A stretch of 64,000 nucleotides of DNA, from positions 7,695,402-7,759,401 of the forward strand of contig OU744447.1 of assembly GCA_916610825.1 (NCBI GenBank), given 5' to 3'. This document shows, one piece after another, positions 1 to 12,600 of this stretch (position 1 is the first letter of the stretch; the number at the start of each line of letters is the position of its first letter). A program made the position numbers and the translations under genes. This DNA comes from Haliclystus octoradiatus (lineage: Eukaryota > Cnidaria > Staurozoa > Stauromedusae > Haliclystidae). Under the pieces are notes generated by a model. The model had not been told where the DNA came from, did no database searches, and saw nothing but the letters and a program-made list of their open reading frames with translations.

Positions 1-1
1 C

Positions 2-2407
2 TTAATTAGTTCTATGTTTTCCCCTGATGGATTTCTTTCACCAATATACTTAGTTCCCAAATTAATTATGCGTTCCCTGTGGGCATTGAAGATCGACTGG
101 GACGAACCACTACCACCTGACCAAGCGTCAGAGTGGAAAGAATGGTTGGATGGCTTAGCATCCTTATCTAAAGTGTCTTACCCAAGATGTTTGAAAGGCC
201 CTGATGTATTATCTTCACATAGCTCTGTTAGTATTCACACCTTCTGTGACGCAAGTCAAGACGGGATAGGTGTTGTTAGTTATGTAAGAGTTGATCGTAA
301 ATTAGAAAAGGGGGAGGGAAAAATTAATGTTGATTCTGGAGTATTTTGCAGGTTTCTTTTTGCTCGCTCACGCTGTGCTCCGATCAAGTCAGTAACCATC
401 CCACGTCTGGAACTACATGCAGCTACATTAGCGGTAAGGACAATCAATCAAATCAAACCTGAATTGCGCATGAAAGTAGATAAGTTTCATTTCTGGAGTG
501 ACTCCATGACAACTCTTGCCTACATTAGAAATTCTAGCAGGCGCTTTCCTGTTTATGTAGCAAATAGAATAAGTGAAATTTCATCTAGCACTTTCCCTGA
601 TCAATGGCACCACTGTCCTGGAAAATTGAATCCAGCTGACATTGCTTCAAGGGGAATCATGCCCTTGGCATTTAAGGAGTCTATGTGGACTGAAGGTCCT
701 GATTTTTTGAAATTGGATGAATCTTTATGGCCTTCTTTACCAAGTAAAACTATTGATAAGGCTGAAATTGAGCAATTGTCAAATGCTGTTACAAATATTG
801 TTTCCATTGATTCTGATAACCCTATTGCGTCTTTGATTTGCAAAACACGCTCGTTTTTCAAATTAATATGCATTGTTGCAAGAGTTTTGATGTTCATCTC
901 CAATTGCAAAAATTCTGTGAAAACAAACAATTTGTCAAATAATAGTTACAATTTAAGAAATCGAAATGTTAAAAATGTTGTTGTTTCAAATGTTAAAAAT
1001 GTTGTTGTTTCAAATGTTAAAAATGTTGTTGTTTCAAATGTTGATGTTTTAACTGATAACTTATTGTTAGAAAGTAAGAGTGTTGTTGTGAAATGTGAAC
1101 AGTTAAAGGCCTATCCGAAAGAAATCAGTGCACTTAAAAATAAATCAAAAATACCGGTAAATAGTAAAATTCTTTTATTAAATCCTTTTCTTGACGACCG
1201 AGGAATTATTCGTGTTGGAGGAAGATTGGAAAATTCGAATCTTCCTTATGATGTTAAACATCCTATTCTTATTCCGAAACAATCTTTTTTGGTAAATTCA
1301 ATTGTTGAGGATGCACATTTATCTTTGAAGCATACCGGTGTTATGTGTATTGTGAATTTTATCAGGCAACATTTCTGGATACCTTCACTAACTTCTAAAG
1401 TAAAACAAAGAGCTCATGCATGTATCCCTTGCCAGAAACTACATGGACGTCGAATGGAACAATTCATGGCACCTTTACCTCATGACAGACTAATACAGAC
1501 ATTCCCCTTTGACGTAACGGGGGTAGACTACTTTGGGCCCTTTTATGTAAAAGTTTTAAGATCTACTGTTAAGTATTGGGGGTGTATTTTTACCTGCATG
1601 TCAATTCGAGCTGTCCATTTAGAAACCTCCTCCTCCCTAGACACAGATAGATTTATTTGTGTACTGAGAAGATTTTTAGCTAGGAGAGGAAAACCTAGTA
1701 AGATTATATCTGATAATGGGACCAATTTTGTAGGGGCTGAGACCGAACTTAAGGTGGCGATCTCCAATTGGGATCAAAACCGTGTTTCGCAGTTTCTTCT
1801 ATCTTCAGGAATCACATGGAAATTCAATCCTGCCGGTGCTCCTCATCATGGTGGTGCGTGGGAAAGATTGATTCGATCTGTCAAACATTGCCTGAAAACT
1901 GTCCTTGGTAACCGATCATATGACCTGGAGACGCTTCAAACATTGCTCACAGAAGTAGAAGCTGTTCTAAATTGCCGCCCTTTGACTGTTCTATCAAATG
2001 ATCCTTTGGACCTGGACCCTTTGACGCCAAATCATCTGCTGTTGTTACGGAATGGTGTGTCTCAACCCCCTGGTACGTTTGACGATTCAGATATGATTCT
2101 AAGAAAACGCTGGAGAAAATCGCAAGCCCTCGCTGACTCGTTCTGGACAAAATGGAGTCAAGAATATGTCACCCTTCTCCAAGCAAGACAGAAATGGAAA
2201 ACCTCCAAACCAAATATCCAAGTTGGAGACTTGGTTCTAGTCATGGATGATAATTTGGTTCGTTCCCAATACCCAATGGGAGTTGTGATAGATGCGCCTG
2301 ATGGGAAAGATGGTTTGGTACGCCAAGTTAAAATCAAAACTGCAACTGGTCAGCTAGTGCGTCCGCTGACGAAGATATGTCTCTTGGAGGGACAACCCTG
2401 TAAATAA
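2..2407 (+). CDS. BEL/Pao retrotransposon polyprotein, 3' part (RNase H, integrase, C-terminal domain)
   Basis: This frame is open from the left edge of the window, so the reverse transcriptase core lies outside. In order it shows an RNase H-like region (HTFCDAS near residue 75, PRLELHAA near 130, WSDS near 163, PADIASRG near 210), an integrase zinc-binding region (HLSLKHTG, then CIPCQK near 480), an integrase core with the D, D, E residues in GVDYFGP, ISDNGTNF and GGAWERL, and a C-terminal segment of the kind found after BEL/Pao integrases (near 695-797). The frame has no internal stop and ends about 170 bp before the 3' LTR. Three in-frame 24-bp repeats lie between the RNase H and zinc-binding regions. 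The element sits in an intron of RIC1 on the opposite strand. Residue numbers count from the Met at position 14. Confidence 0.9.
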   Translation, partial: LISSMFSPDGFLSPIYLVPKLIMRSLWALKIDWDEPLPPDQASEWKEWLDGLASLSKVSYPRCLKGPDVLSSHSSVSIHTFCDASQDGIGVVSYVRVDRKLEKGEGKINVDSGVFCRFLFARSRCAPIKSVTIPRLELHAATLAVRTINQIKPELRMKVDKFHFWSDSMTTLAYIRNSSRRFPVYVANRISEISSSTFPDQWHHCPGKLNPADIASRGIMPLAFKESMWTEGPDFLKLDESLWPSLPSKTIDKAEIEQLSNAVTNIVSIDSDNPIASLICKTRSFFKLICIVARVLMFISNCKNSVKTNNLSNNSYNLRNRNVKNVVVSNVKNVVVSNVKNVVVSNVDVLTDNLLLESKSVVVKCEQLKAYPKEISALKNKSKIPVNSKILLLNPFLDDRGIIRVGGRLENSNLPYDVKHPILIPKQSFLVNSIVEDAHLSLKHTGVMCIVNFIRQHFWIPSLTSKVKQRAHACIPCQKLHGRRMEQFMAPLPHDRLIQTFPFDVTGVDYFGPFYVKVLRSTVKYWGCIFTCMSIRAVHLETSSSLDTDRFICVLRRFLARRGKPSKIISDNGTNFVGAETELKVAISNWDQNRVSQFLLSSGITWKFNPAGAPHHGGAWERLIRSVKHCLKTVLGNRSYDLETLQTLLTEVEAVLNCRPLTVLSNDPLDLDPLTPNHLLLLRNGVSQPPGTFDDSDMILRKRWRKSQALADSFWTKWSQEYVTLLQARQKWKTSKPNIQVGDLVLVMDDNLVRSQYPMGVVIDAPDGKDGLVRQVKIKTATGQLVRPLTKICLLEGQPCK
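964..1042 (+). repeat. Three-copy 24-bp in-frame tandem repeat in the BEL polyprotein
   Basis: A 24-bp unit occurs three times without any difference (964-987, 988-1011, 1012-1035), followed by a 7-bp partial copy. Each unit encodes eight residues of the type NVKNVVVS, so the repeat lengthens the linker between RNase H and the integrase zinc-binding region without breaking the frame. Confidence 0.9.
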
Positions 2408-2576
2408 AGACAGTAGCTTGTCGCAATATGTAACCCTGTTGGTTAAATTAATAATTAATTTCTAAGAAATAATTTTTTATAGTACGCTACATTGATAAAA
2501 TAATTGTTACTTTTCAGTTTGTAAATTAGTTTAAATACGTTTAATATGAAAGACCAAGATATTTCATGGTGGGGAG

Positions 2577-2982
2577 TGTAGAAACTAATTTACCATATTT
2601 GTTGTCATGGTAACTTGTTAATTCACATTGTCTTTGTCATCACCATAGTAACATTAATATTGTCATACGGTCATACAGCACATGTCAAACTGTTTCACAT
2701 TCACTGTCATAGTTCCTGTCATGTTGTCAATTCACTAATGGTTATTTGTCTGTTGCCCTAATTTAGTGTTATATTGAGTGTTTGTATTGTGATTGGTCAA
2801 CTTGTAATCATTGCTGTGTTTTAACTAATGTTGTGCTACACTTCCCATCCACTGTTCGTCTTGGGGCCACATAGTACGGTCGTAATAGATTGTTATTAAA
2901 ATTATACGCTGTAGTTTTCTCTTGGCCTACTTCTTGTCTTGTTGTTCTTGCGGTCTCAAGCGGACAGTCAAATACAGTTACA
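2577..2982 (+). mobile_element. Probable 3' LTR of the BEL/Pao element
   Basis: The LTR is proposed to start with TGTAG directly after the purine-rich run TGGTGGGGAG (polypurine tract, 2569-2576) and to end at TTACA near 2982, giving about 406 bp with TG..CA ends. An ATTAAA near 2894 could be its polyadenylation signal. The partner 5' LTR is outside the window, so neither the exact right end nor the target duplication can be confirmed. Confidence 0.6.
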
Positions 2983-3632
2983 GTCCTCTGAAGTCAACGT
3001 TAGGCTTTGGAAAGCAAAGCAATTATCTCAATAACAGGGAGGATTTAAGTGCAGATGGAAGAGCATGCAGACAACACGATTTTAGAAAAATTTGTGTTAT
3101 GAACGAATAATTGATAGGTGTCTTGATCAGTTAGACATTATGACGTCACTCAAAAACTACTTATCCATTTGCTGTAAAACCTTGGCAGAGTAATCAAAAC
3201 ACTTAGTACAACAGGCTAAGGTAAAAATTTGGAGTTTTTATTTTTAATGAGTCAGCACTATGGCACACATCCCACATACCGTCATTCAAAAAATACAATG
3301 ACGTCACTACGGGCAAACGCAAAAAAGTATAAGAAAACCGTATCAAAACTGTGTAAGAAAAAGCAAAATTTATTCCTTCTTCGTTGTTAAATAATCAAAT
3401 ATTTCTTCATTCAAGTAATTTCTCTTATTGACAATTTCGCAGGTTTGTTTGCCCGTACTTTAATTTAATTGGAAAACGTACCATAAAGTCATAAAAAGGA
3501 ATATGTATTCATGATTTGAACCAATATATTTTAAAATCAATAATTTAGACACAACAAAATTTGCTAGTAGACAAAATTCATTGTCGATTAGTAATTAGTA
3601 GAGTATCTTCATTATACAACAAATTGTATTAC
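2983..3632. other. RIC1 intron remainder, no coding feature seen
   Basis: AT-rich sequence between the BEL LTR and the last visible RIC1 exon. I see no further exon of RIC1 and no recognisable repeat in it. Confidence 0.5.
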
Positions 3633-6600
3633 CTTGTTTCTGTGATTGTTTGTTTCTCCGTCGTGTTTCTCTCTTTGTAACATTAAAATTCTTCCACCGA
3701 CATTAACAATCATTGAATGGACTTTATGTTGTTCATGTTGCAATTCAGTTGCACCTGAAGACAGCAATATTGAATTAGATTAAAATACTTTTGGGGGGGA
3801 TTTATATGTTTACCCCAAACCGGGTAAGATAGTAGATTTTTTCCCTGTGTTCAGGGTCTTCCAAAAGTAGGAATCCTGCAATCTTAGATTCCAGAAGGCT
3901 ATTCAGAAGAAAAAAAACGATAATTTTCATGATTCATTGGTCAAACCTCAACAAAAAATTTCAGAAGAAAATATTGAAATGTTCTATAATTCCAGAATGC
4001 TGAATAATTTATCAAACCCTGCCCGGGGTGGTTTGTTAGTGTTTTTGGAAATTGTGTGAGTTCAACCCTTCCTGGTGCCAACCAAAAGCGTTTCTGTCAG
4101 GGATTGAACCCAATACCCTACGTTTTTATTTGAAGACCACACACACACCAGGGAATTTTGTGATAGGATAAAATGAAATTATTCATTTTGTCTATTAAAA
4201 TGAATTATTGCTGAATTGATAGCAAATTGCCAAATTACCTGATTCATTGCGAAGTGACGTCAAAAAGATAGAAATAACGGTTAAAGGATGAGGAACATAA
4301 TCAATTAATGATGTCTCTGATATCTTTGTGATTAATAACATCGGTTCTGGAAAGTAAAATGAATAATAGAATTAAAACACAGTCCAACATGTATAAAAGT
4401 CACCTCTATACAGCGATCACCTGTCGATATGGCCACTCTCGAATGTCTAAAATAAGTTTCTATTAAATCAATGCTGAATGTCAAGGTCACCTGCATATAG
4501 TGGTCAATTTATCTATCTCTTGTAGCTGGCTGTTATATACATATTTCACTGTATAGTGTAGACCGCTTAAGTGCAAATCAAAATGGCCAATGATTTCCAA
4601 CAAATTTAACCGAATTTGCACTTATCTAAAAATTATTCAGTAAGGACTTGACCACAAAATAGTTGCAAAGACAGGTTTCAGATAAGCGGGAATTCACTTT
4701 GCATTCATGTTAGTGTTTACATAACAATGGAGAACATGTAAAAGCTATAAACTCTCCAATCAAGCATTTGAGATTGTAGCAATGTAGCTGGTTCAAATTC
4801 AACGGAATTATCAAAATTTGATTGTACGTAGTCTTACAGCTTTGTAAAAACAGTTCATGAATATTAAATGGCACACGTCAAATGAAGTTCTAAAACATCA
4901 CAAGCTTCCAAGGCAAATTATTTTTAGCTTCTCAAGTTGGTTCATAAACATTGAACAGTTCATGAATGCTCATAAAAATTATCAACTGTTCATAAAATTA
5001 GTGGATTTCCTTGCAAAGGCATGTAACGAAATCAGGGTCTGACAAAAATATTTGACTTCCAGAAAACATTCCAGAATATTTTTTCAGAACTAACAATAAT
5101 AATACTAATGAAAGTAATTGTATACTCTAGTGTCAATACTATAGAAATACAATCTATTTTACTTAACATGTTACCAGGGTCTGACAAGAGTGGGGATCCT
5201 GGGATCCTAGATCCTGGAAGGCTAGAGCAAATTCAGAAGAAAATTAACAATTTTCTGGTTTATAGGCTAATACTCAAATAAAAAATCATAAGAAATAGTA
5301 TACCATGAATGGTTACCAAAAATGCAAAGGAAATGATAATACCAGAAATAATTCTAGATTTCTTCTGATTTCCCTTAGCCTTCCGCAAACCTGGTTTCCA
5401 GACTTTGTCAGATCCTGGACAAGATTTTATTGACTTACTATTCAGCTGATGATAGTTACTTTCCAGTTTATATAAAACAACTTGACATTCTGCTGTAAAA
5501 ATGAGTAAAATATTTGAAAATGTATTAATGCAAATGATAGGGGCAGATGCTTCCAGTCGTTGAGCAGTTTCAACGTCAAGTTTATTCTTTCTTTGGTGAA
5601 ATAGAACCTACAAATGGAAACAATAGAGAGTTTTAGATCCAAGTGACAACAACAGTATTTTGATGCACAGCGCTTCTGTGCATATTTAACAGGACAACCT
5701 TCTGTGTCCACAGTCGTCAGTTTTGATAAACAACACGTCACTTTTTGATAAACAACAGTCTTTTCAAAGAACGAAGTTCAAGAGAAGCAAACAGAAGTCA
5801 ACATCGTGAGAGTGTTTTAAATCGGTTGTATCATTTTGAAATCAATCTCTTGTCTGTAGACTTTGAGCTAAAACAGTCGCTCATTTGCTGTAATTGATGT
5901 TTTCAATTATACAAATTATATTATTTTCAAATCAATCAATCTTACAATAGCGCTACCGATTCAATACAAAAAAGGAAACTCACCTCGCTTGTATCTGCTT
6001 CATTTAACAGACAGGCAACGATTAAGAAATCATTCCACCAGATGCATCCACCACGACAACTAACACTTCGTTCCTATAATGAAAACAATTCAAACATAAC
6101 ACAGTGAAACCTGTATATAATAGTCAGCTATGAGAAGTGGATAAATTAACCACTACATGCAGATGATCTTTATACACAGGGTGGAAATCAATAGAAAATG
6201 ATATTTTAGACATTCCAAAATTGAGCATTATAGACATTTGGACATTGTATAGAGGTGACCTTTATAACAGGTTTGACTGTACTGAAATCGTTATTTATTG
6301 AGAGTGTTCCCAGCACCTTCCATAGATATAATGAATGAATGAATGAATGAATGAATGAATGAATGAATGAATGAATGAATGAATGAATGAATGAATGAAT
6401 GAATGAATGAATGAACGAACGAACGAATGAACAAACGAACGAACGAACGAACGAATGAATGAATGAACGGACGAACGAACGAACGAACGAACGAACGAAT
6501 GAATGAATGAATGAATGAATGAATGAATGAATGAATGAATGAATGAATGAATGAATGAATGAATGAATGAATGAATGAATGAATGAATGAATGAATGAAT

Positions 6601-9600
6601 GAATGAATGAATGAAACATGATATTAATGATATTTTCTTTGAATTTTTACAATCGACCTTATAAATTTACCTGGCGTTCACTTCCAAATAATTTCCATTT
6701 TCTTGTTGGAAACGAGAAAAAAGCGTACCCAAATTTACCAGCAATTGCAATATAATTCCCAGAACTATCAACGGCAGTATACTATATAGAGATTACAAAA
6801 CAGAAGATAAATTTTGAATTCATAGAATTAATTATGCATTAAATTAATTGATTAATTGATTGACTCATCAACTGATTAATCAGTCACATTGTTTTTCAAC
6901 CGGGATTGCGCATGCGATATGCACCGAGGTTGTCATCATCCATAATATCCGTTAGTGGGACTCCAGGCATGAATCCTGACGAGCTACGACATCTGAAAGG
7001 TCTCTGATGAGTCCCTTGGCAAGGACAAAAAAGGGTCAGACCAGCCTTATCAAATTCATATCTCATTCTGAAATTAATAACTTTCAAAAATATCTATAAA
7101 TGTCCCTGAGAAAAACTGTTCATGAATTTCTAATGGCCTCACTTTTACGAGAAGGCTCATAAAAGAGGCCATTTAACCTCCATGAATAGTTCATGAACAC
7201 AGACTGATGATTCCAATTGACAGAATAATGGCTAACGCAAAGGGGCAAGACAGCAGCTTGAAGCCATTAGAGAACAGTTAAATTTCAAACTACGTTTTAA
7301 GCAGTTTTTGTTTCTAAATAAAACATATTTTTCCCTGATGAAAGGGTTATTTATGAGTTCCAATCTCAAGTTGCAATATTCATGAGTATAAATATCTGTT
7401 TTTAATTGTTTTTGAAGGTAAAAATTTTTGTTTTTAATATGTCTTTGTCTCTTGATGATTTTAAATTATTCATAAATGTTTGAAGATAATTGTAGTCATA
7501 TGAATAAATCTTGCCTTGCTGGCAAGAAAATCCTATTTAAGCTATCTTTCTATGACAGTGAGAACATATTGCTTAGAGCTTAGATTGCAAGAGAGTTATA
7601 ATGTAGGAAATAGGAAACATCAAATCATTTTTAAAAAGTCAATGAGAAGAGCATCAAAATAAGTCCTTTGCATCAGCCATCTTTGTTGTAACCCCCATGT
7701 TGCATAATCTCGTCAGCCGTCTATGTAAGTCTATGTGAGTAACTCACCCTTATTGGCCAATTCGAATTGATATAGCTGCCAGGTACTTGAATAGTTTGCC
7801 AATGTCGATTACTAAACAGCATACTAGGTGACATGGCATTTTCAATACGATCAATAGATCCATCAAGAAATTCTTTATTCTGACTATGAGCAGATTGATG
7901 TAGCAGCATATCACCAGTATTAAAATGGAGACAGTCGTCAGCTTGCAAAATTAAATGTTTGTGATTTGGCTAAAAAACAACAGAGAAGCTCAATAAGTTT
8001 GACGTCACCAGGGTCCGACAAAAGTGGGGATCCTGGGATCCTAGATCCCGGAAGACCAGACAAAATTCAGAAGAAAATTGATGTTTTTAATGATTTATTG
8101 GTCAAACATCAACAACAAAATTCAGAAGAAAATGTTGAAATGCCTCTAGGATTCCAGAAGGCTGAATCTTCTGTCGGACCCTGGACGTCACATGTAAACT
8201 GAATAAAAATTGTAATTAATTATTATTTACTATAACTGGTATATTGAAAGCTGTATATAATAGCCATCTATGGGATGTAGAGAAATTGATAATTATATGC
8301 AAGTGGCATTTATATACAGGGTTGATTCAATAGAAAATTATATTCTAGACAATGCAGTAGTGACCACTAGAGATATGCGGTCTCTGTAGAAAGGTGACTG
8401 TTATAACAGGTTTGACTATATTCAGTCATATATTGATCACTTTATAGTCAAACCTGCATTAGCAGTCACCTCTATATAGCAGCTACCTGTCTACTGTGGC
8501 CATATCAGCAAAGCACGATCTCATAAAATCGGAATGAGCAATCATAGACAAACAGAGTCTTATTCACAGAATGTTCTTATATAGTTCTTATATAGGTCCA
8601 AGATCTACAAATTTGGGGGCTCCCGCCGACTTCACTATAATGTGGTTCGACAGTTAATGTCAAATTTGGGCAAACATCATTTTTTGCCACTAATTTGAGA
8701 AACATTTTTGAGTTCAAAAACATTAAATAGTACCATGCTCATGATATGTTAATGGATGGTTCATGAAAAGTTCACAGGCAGTTTACAAACGTTCATGAAA
8801 ACATGCAATTGAGCATCCATGAACTTTCTATGAATGTTTCCGATAAAAAATGACGTAGATGTTGCTTCATGTATTCTGTCACATGTTTATTTTTGTGACG
8901 TCAATACTCAAAATTGACGGCACAAAAATAAATGCATGGAAGAGTAGACGATTTAAAACATCCATATCTACGTCATTTCTTATCGGATTGGCTTCAAGCT
9001 TTTACCAGTCAAATTTTTAGTCAAAATTTATAATCAATCATTCATTTGAAAAATATTTTTTCAGTATAATCCCATATTGTTGAGAATTTCAGGAGCTACG
9101 AATAATTTCATTTATAATTTGTTATATCTTACCATGCAAGGATTGACAGTTAAAACACTTTTTGCAAATGATAAGGATAGGAAGTCTCCATTATTTAAAA
9201 CTGTCTTTTCATTATTTTGTGATAACGCAGGTATCATTAGTAATTTGTAACCATCTAAGCCCCAGTCCTAAATGAAATAGAATTAAAATAGAAATAAAAT
9301 TTAAACTTGTGTGCATATTTAGATATGGATAAAAATATTTTCATAATTTATTGCTTATATCAAAATTGGTAATAAAAATAGATTAGCTGATGTCTTATAG
9401 ATTAGACGTTTCTAACCTATGTTACCATTTTTAGACGCTGATGACATTTTATAATTTTATTGCTAGAACACATTGACAGAGTGCTTGATGAGTATGCAGA
9501 GCAGTATAGAAGATAAGTCTAAGATTAGATGTTATATTACATATGATAGAAATAAGGTCAAAAGACTAGACGTAGTCTCCGTTACTCACAGTTTCGCGCG

Positions 9601-12600
9601 CTAGCATTCATCACATGGTTTTTATTCAAGATGAGTGCTATTGCGAAACTCTGAGTAACGAAGACAGCGTCTAGTCTTTGATTTTATTTACAAACTGCTT
9701 TTCATACCTGCACCAAGCACTCTATTGATGTATTAACCACCAATAAAGTTTATTTCATATGATATATGTATATTCATTCAGTATGACATAAATAAATAAA
9801 TAAGTGGAAATGAGCAATTGTCTGGCCTCATATTAATAATTTATCGCATCCAATAAAATTTTGGTTAAACATTTTATTAAAATCACACTAGAAAAGTATT
9901 ATAACTTTTAAACAATAAATTTCTCTAAGAATAGTACAACATGTTGGCAGGCTCGATTGACTGGTCAATAACCCTCAAATACAATCGAACTTGCTTAACA
10001 TCCCCTCTCTGGCACAGATGAAAAGCGAGACATTAAATGAGGTAGGATTATGAGAGTTTGTATGGAGAATGGAAAATAGAAATCAGTTTTATGTGGGGAT
10101 ATTAAGCAAGATGGGACACTAAAAGAGGGATATTAACCGAGTTTGACTGCATCACTGATGTTGAGGAAAATGATAAAAAAATTATTTATTTTGACAGCCT
10201 TTTGTAAACATAAGAACTGAGACTACAGTTCTTGTTTGCCCATAAACCTTACATAAGATGGAAATGTCTACTGTTCCAATATTTTATCTCATATTGATGA
10301 ATACATTAATTTTTATCTTTTCAGTCGGTCATGTTCAATGTTGATATTTCTATAACTGATCAGATCTAATATATTATGATTTTGAAATCTGATCCAATGC
10401 AAAATTCAGGTACAAAACAAACATTAGGGTGGAAATATTAAAGCACGATGCAACCTTTTGCCATCAAACTTTTCTTCATTGAAAATCAATATGGATTTTA
10501 TCATAAATCGATACATTCAAGAAACAGTGAAAACAACGATATCTGGCCCAAATATATTGAAATTCCTATGAATGACTGTTTGAGCTGAATGCAGTATCCG
10601 ACAAAATGTTTAGCCTTGTAGAATCTTGGAACGTTTTCAGTATTTCTAGCTGATATTTTTGTTGAGGTTTGGCCTATAAATCAGAAAATTATCAATTTTC
10701 TTCTGAATTTTTTCTTTGAATTTGAATTTGAATTTGCTAGCTACTTTTGTCGAACCCTGGCAGAATGTCAACTCTATTTAAAAGTAAACCAATGACATCA
10801 CATTGCAAGACGGGTACGTCAGGCAAGGTAGGTACGTTCATACTACCTAAGTGAACCTGCAAACATAATTAAAAGATATATCTTACCAATGATAAAAGTT
10901 TAACAGGATGATGGTGAAAGAAACTGTTGTCAAAACTAGAAAAGTCACAAAAAGGATTTTGTCAGAAACAATATAAATCGTAGCTAAGCCTCTTACAGAT
11001 CCATTTAATTCAAAAGAGGTCAGAGGAAATATATTTATGCTAAAATTGGAACTAATGTATGATAATGTATGCATCACTAAGAAAAAACGTTGGGAAATGA
11101 TTATTAAACATTTTGAGAAGAATTGAGAATGGGAAGATGAAGCGCTTGCTTAAATATATTTGATGGTACTGACGACAGATTCTCGCACATAATCTGAAAT
11201 TAATAAAACAATTCTATACAAATGACAAACATGATTGATAAACTGATCACAATCAATCAACTTCTTGCCAGCCGTCTCTACAAAATGCAGATTAGTACCC
11301 TTTTGTGGTGTACCTCAAACAGTTAAGTTCCATCAGCTTTATTATGCATAGTAACCCATGCGGAAAAAACCATGAGTTCATGAGCAGTTCATGAGCAGTT
11401 CATGCACAGTTCATGAACGATTCATGAACTTCAAAAAGTTAGTCCATGAACTCTTTTTTGTGGGTTCATTAACAGTTCATGAACTTTTTGGGGAATTTCA
11501 CGTTCATGAATTCATGAACATTTTTTGAAGGAGAATTTCAGTATAGTACAGGAGGAAATCATTTGATAGGCAAATGAACCATATTTAACATACTTTATCT
11601 ATTGTGAATGGATTATGTATGCAACGCAGGCTTAACAATTTTTGAAAGACATTTGGTTTAAATCAAATCAATTTTCCATACTTAACAAACAAAATTGCTC
11701 CGTTTCGGCAAAGTACAATCATTTTACATTGAAAATTAAACGCAAAAAATGATTCTGCAGTTTTGTGTTTTGCTTGTCGTTTGACATACCTGAGCAAGTC
11801 AATTTCAAGCTCAAAGAGAGTATGCACCAAATACAGTATTTAAAATCTTACATTGTCGCTTGCTGTCTGTTGAAGATTAATCTGTGGTAGTCAGCCTGAG
11901 AGATTAGTTATAAGTATTAAAAATCAGTCTGCAAAAAAGGTTTCATCTCCAAATATCTATAAGTGGTACAGTGAAACCTGTATATAACATCCATCTATGA
12001 GAGATAGATAAAATGATAACTGTATGCAAGTGGCATTTATATACAGGGTTGATTCAATAGAATACGGTAAACCCTGTAATAAGAGCCAGCTATGAGAGAT
12101 AGATAAATTGTATCTGTACTAGATTGTACGGTGTAACCCGCATAAGTGCAGATATGGGGTAAGTCAAATTCCCAATTATGTGCAACCTGACTTTGAACCA
12201 TATTAACCATTTTGTAGTGAAGTCCTTGCTGTAGAATTTCGGATAACTGCAAATTTGGTTAAATGCAATGAACATTAAAGGCAATTTTGGCTTGCACGTA
12301 AGTGGGTTAAACTGTGTTAAAAACAGTTCAGGAGTTCACAGACAGCCATCAAAAAACAAAAAAGTATGGACAAAAAAGTAAATTTTGGGCAATTTAATGT
12401 CCATGAACTGTTCATGAACTGATCATGAACTCCCGAACTGTTTTTCCCATGGGGAGCGCCATTGGTGAGGTGATACTGTTCAGATATAGTACACTTACCT
12501 GACATTATCACTTAATGAACACATCAGTAGAGAGCCGAAGACACTCCAAACAGCCATGCCACCATTTTGCCAAATCAAACACAAACTACAACCATCTGGT

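Noticed and set aside
6206-6619. Long frame of repeated FIHS/FVRS residues on the minus strand
   Set aside because: It is a translation of the (GAAT)n microsatellite.
10883-11077. 64-residue frame with membrane-like sequence
   Set aside because: Only 10997-11051 is coding, as a RIC1 exon ending at a GTAAGA donor; the remainder is intron.
4845-12450. CRISPR-like spaced repeats (GTTCATGAAC clusters)
   Set aside because: Repeats are palindromic, irregularly spaced and lie in foldback elements of an animal genome.
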